Assembly: GCA_964035545.1 (NCBI GenBank)
Contig: OZ037772.1
Span: 4,430,733-4,494,732 of the forward strand
Direction: 5' to 3'
Source of the DNA: Bugula neritina
Lineage: Eukaryota; Bryozoa; Gymnolaemata; Cheilostomatida; Bugulidae
Length of the DNA stretch: 64,000 nucleotides
Shown in pieces: positions 62,064 through 64,000 of the stretch. Both the position numbers and the translations under genes were made by a program. Positions within the stretch are counted from its first letter, which is position 1, and each line of letters opens with the position of its first letter. The notes beneath the pieces are model-generated. The model was not told the DNA's origin. It saw nothing but the letters and a program-made list of their open reading frames with translations, and ran no database searches.

Positions 62064-63591
62064 ATGCTGTGGTACACACTGCCAGCTCTTCTCTTTCTTG
62101 TCAACCTTCACCATTCTAAGCCTGGTAAATATATTTTATTATTTTGTTTCCTTTGTTGCATAAGTCACAAGCTGAGACTGAGTGTGGATTGAGTTTAGGA
62201 TTCAGGCAAATGATTTGCGTTATAGGAATTTTCTGGTAAAACTTTTATATTTCATGTTTGGTAGGAAATTTTTAACTTAGCAACGAATTTATTTTATAAA
62301 TAACTTATGAAATCCAGCAGGTAACTAATCTTCGATGAAATGTAATATTGGGTAGTTGTAGGTGTTGATTAGAGAACACCCAGCAAGGTGTGGTGTGCAG
62401 TTTCTTGTTAGAAATAGGGAGGCAGGGATTTGAACCCATGACTTCTGGGATAGGAAGCATAAACTGACTATATATGTATTATCTGAACACACTAAAGTGT
62501 CACTCTAAGTGTAAATATAGTGATTCTATTGTGCATTCATGTCTTTTATTGGGCCAAATTTGCATAGCAGGCTATGGGCAGCTTGGAGTTTGTCTATTAG
62601 TAACTCCAATTTTGGGGTGACTGAGTGCAATATTTTGGGATTCTCGAGTTTGGAATTGGAGGTTCCAAGTTAGACCCCAACTCCAAACTCAAGAATCACA
62701 AGCGAATGCATTCAGCTACTCCCAACTCAGTGCTGCTTATAGCTGCTTATAGAACAGGTTGTACAGGTGAGACTACCATCAGCTCAAAACAAGCGTCTAA
62801 AGTCAAGCACTGCTATGTCTTATAATAACGAGTGTTTAGTGTATAGTTATATTATTTTTGAGCTAAAGTAGTTTATCAAATAATGTTTCAAACTCTTTAA
62901 TATATGCATATCATACTGTTGTAAATTATAGAAAGACGATGATATTATAATATTATATATTTTAAAGAGCATATAATGTGTTTAAACAACAATGGGGTTT
63001 ATAGAATACAAGAATAAAAGTTTTGACAAGTTCTTACTCAAAATGCTTCAATTAGTTAATTTATATGTATATAGTACCTTAGTGCAGGGCTGGATGTGGC
63101 CCCAGGGCCGGATGTGGCCCTCAGCCTACATTTATGTGGGCCTCTAAAACATAACAAATGAAATTATTTTGCCCACATGCATGAATAAGAGTAAAGACAT
63201 GTTTTAGTCATATGCATGCTACAAAACATGCAGCCTGCAGTAAGTATTGAGACTCTTTTGTGTAATGATTCATTGGAATTTGAAATCAAGTTATTTGAAA
63301 ATTGCTAATGCTGTGCCTCCAGCGAACAAGCTAAATTTACGATGTGGCTCTCTCATAAAATAATATTCTATTTCAGTGGCCCTCACTCTAAAACGGTTTT
63401 ACACCTCTGTGTCTTGGTATATATAATATTATAATAATAGTTACTTATGCAGACTTGTAGACATGTAAATTGCTAATCGATTGGTTAGTCAACTGTTAGA
63501 CAGTTTCTTGTGAATGTTACAGAAAGCAGTTTCCCTCAGCCAGTGGGATTCTGGATGTTTGATGATGTATTTGGAGGTACAGATCTTTCAG
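62064..63591 (+). CDS. putative secreted protein, first two exons (runs out of window)
   Basis: Exon 62064-62124 starts at ATG and codes for MLWYTLPALLFLVNLHHSKP, a good signal peptide, then donor GTAAAT in phase 1. Exon 63523-63591 follows TGTTACAG, codes for SSFPQPVGFWMFDDVFGGTD in matching phase and ends at GTGAGA, again phase 1. The W-x-F/L-D-D-x-(F/Y)-G-G-x-D-L-S pattern resembles the start of LamG/concanavalin-like domains in extracellular animal proteins. The rest lies beyond the window. Chance is possible, but signal peptide and phases support it. Confidence 0.5.
63083..63420. mobile_element. hAT-like non-autonomous repeat
   Basis: GTGCAGGGCTGGATGTGGCC at one end and CAGTGGCCCTCACTC near the other, with internal GTGGCCCTCAG and GATGTGGCTCTC. 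The pattern resembles eroded hAT-derived repeats. Lies in the intron of the putative secreted gene. Confidence 0.35.
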
Positions 63592-63888
63592 GTGAGAAGT
63601 GGTTCTATTCATTTATTGGTTGATATACTGTAACAGGGATTCTTATTGGTTACTATTTAAATGTAGTCGGAATTCTTTTGCATTACTTTAATGTAACTAT
63701 GATTGCTATTGGTTACTTCATTGTAATGGGAATGCTATTAAATTGTAATTTTTAGAAATAATTAATATTAATTGATTGACTAACCACTTGTTTGTAAGAA
63801 GGCAACAAAACATTTTTATCTCAGACTGTAAATGGGTAAAGTGATGAAAAACCATTAGCTTGGAACCACAACCTGAGTAGGCATTGAT

Positions 63889-63931
63889 GCAAACAAACAA
63901 ACAAACAAATAAATAACAAACAAACAAACAA
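63889..63931. repeat. (CAAA)n microsatellite
   Basis: About ten CAAA units with two TAAA variants. Confidence 0.95.
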
Positions 63932-64000
63932 GCACAAGTATCAAAGTAGCTATTGACAAGTTATTTTGTGTTGCAAGTAGAATATATTATTCATCACAAA

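Overview
The window is nuclear DNA of an animal, most likely a marine invertebrate. It is AT-rich, its genes carry many GT-AG introns, and it holds metazoan genes (a valyl-tRNA synthetase, TMEM230, a ZEB-like zinc-finger gene, a SPOP-like pseudogene) among Ty3/gypsy, LINE, Harbinger-like, hAT-like and tRNA-derived SINE repeats. Nothing looks bacterial or organellar. I cannot name the species from sequence alone.

Layout. 1-3137: 3' half of a broken Ty3/gypsy element (plus strand), cut off by a 666-bp pure TG array (3149-3814). 3815-5947: no gene. 5948-13434: a composite repeat framed by 21-bp inverted termini, in which the left part (about 3.2 kb) and the right part (about 0.55 kb) are each tandemly duplicated (A-A-B-B). 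15023-16805: three splice-compatible plus-strand exons of an unknown gene. 16822-21590, minus strand: a zinc-knuckle fragment, a decayed DUF4806-like split gene, a decayed DDE transposase and a 5'-truncated LINE. 23454-24180: last exons of a C2H2 gene resembling ZEB/zfh-1 (minus). 25293-26150: AT arrays and an exact 684-bp palindrome. 27005-27633: frameshifted SPOP-like pseudogene. 27640-30618: no gene seen. 30619-37342: a near-complete but inactivated Ty3/gypsy element (minus) with LTRs, gag, pol and an extra zinc-finger ORF. 38255-38580: SINE copies. 39404-39814: TMEM230 (minus). 40100-44200: AT-rich low-complexity DNA with a possible solo LTR and a LINE remnant.

44301-60370 is the main gene: cytosolic-type valyl-tRNA synthetase, 24 exons on the plus strand, all junction phases consistent, giving 1052 codons plus stop. 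It lacks the N-terminal GST-like domain of vertebrate VARS1. Its introns contain a remarkable series of unrelated minisatellites. Several begin at, or contain copies of, a splice donor or acceptor, and in introns 3 and 19 the repeat unit is a multiple of three and open in the exon frame, so alternative junction use could insert whole repeats into the protein. The 3' end carries three 40-bp copies of an AATAAA-containing segment. After it come small MITEs and, at 62064-63591, the first two exons of a putative secreted protein.

The two gypsy elements are relatives (same RNase H-integrase junction, same extra ORF after integrase). The strongest unusual signals are the splice-site-derived minisatellites in VARS, the nested tandem duplication inside the inverted-repeat element, the exact palindrome, and the shared zinc-finger ORF of the gypsy family.
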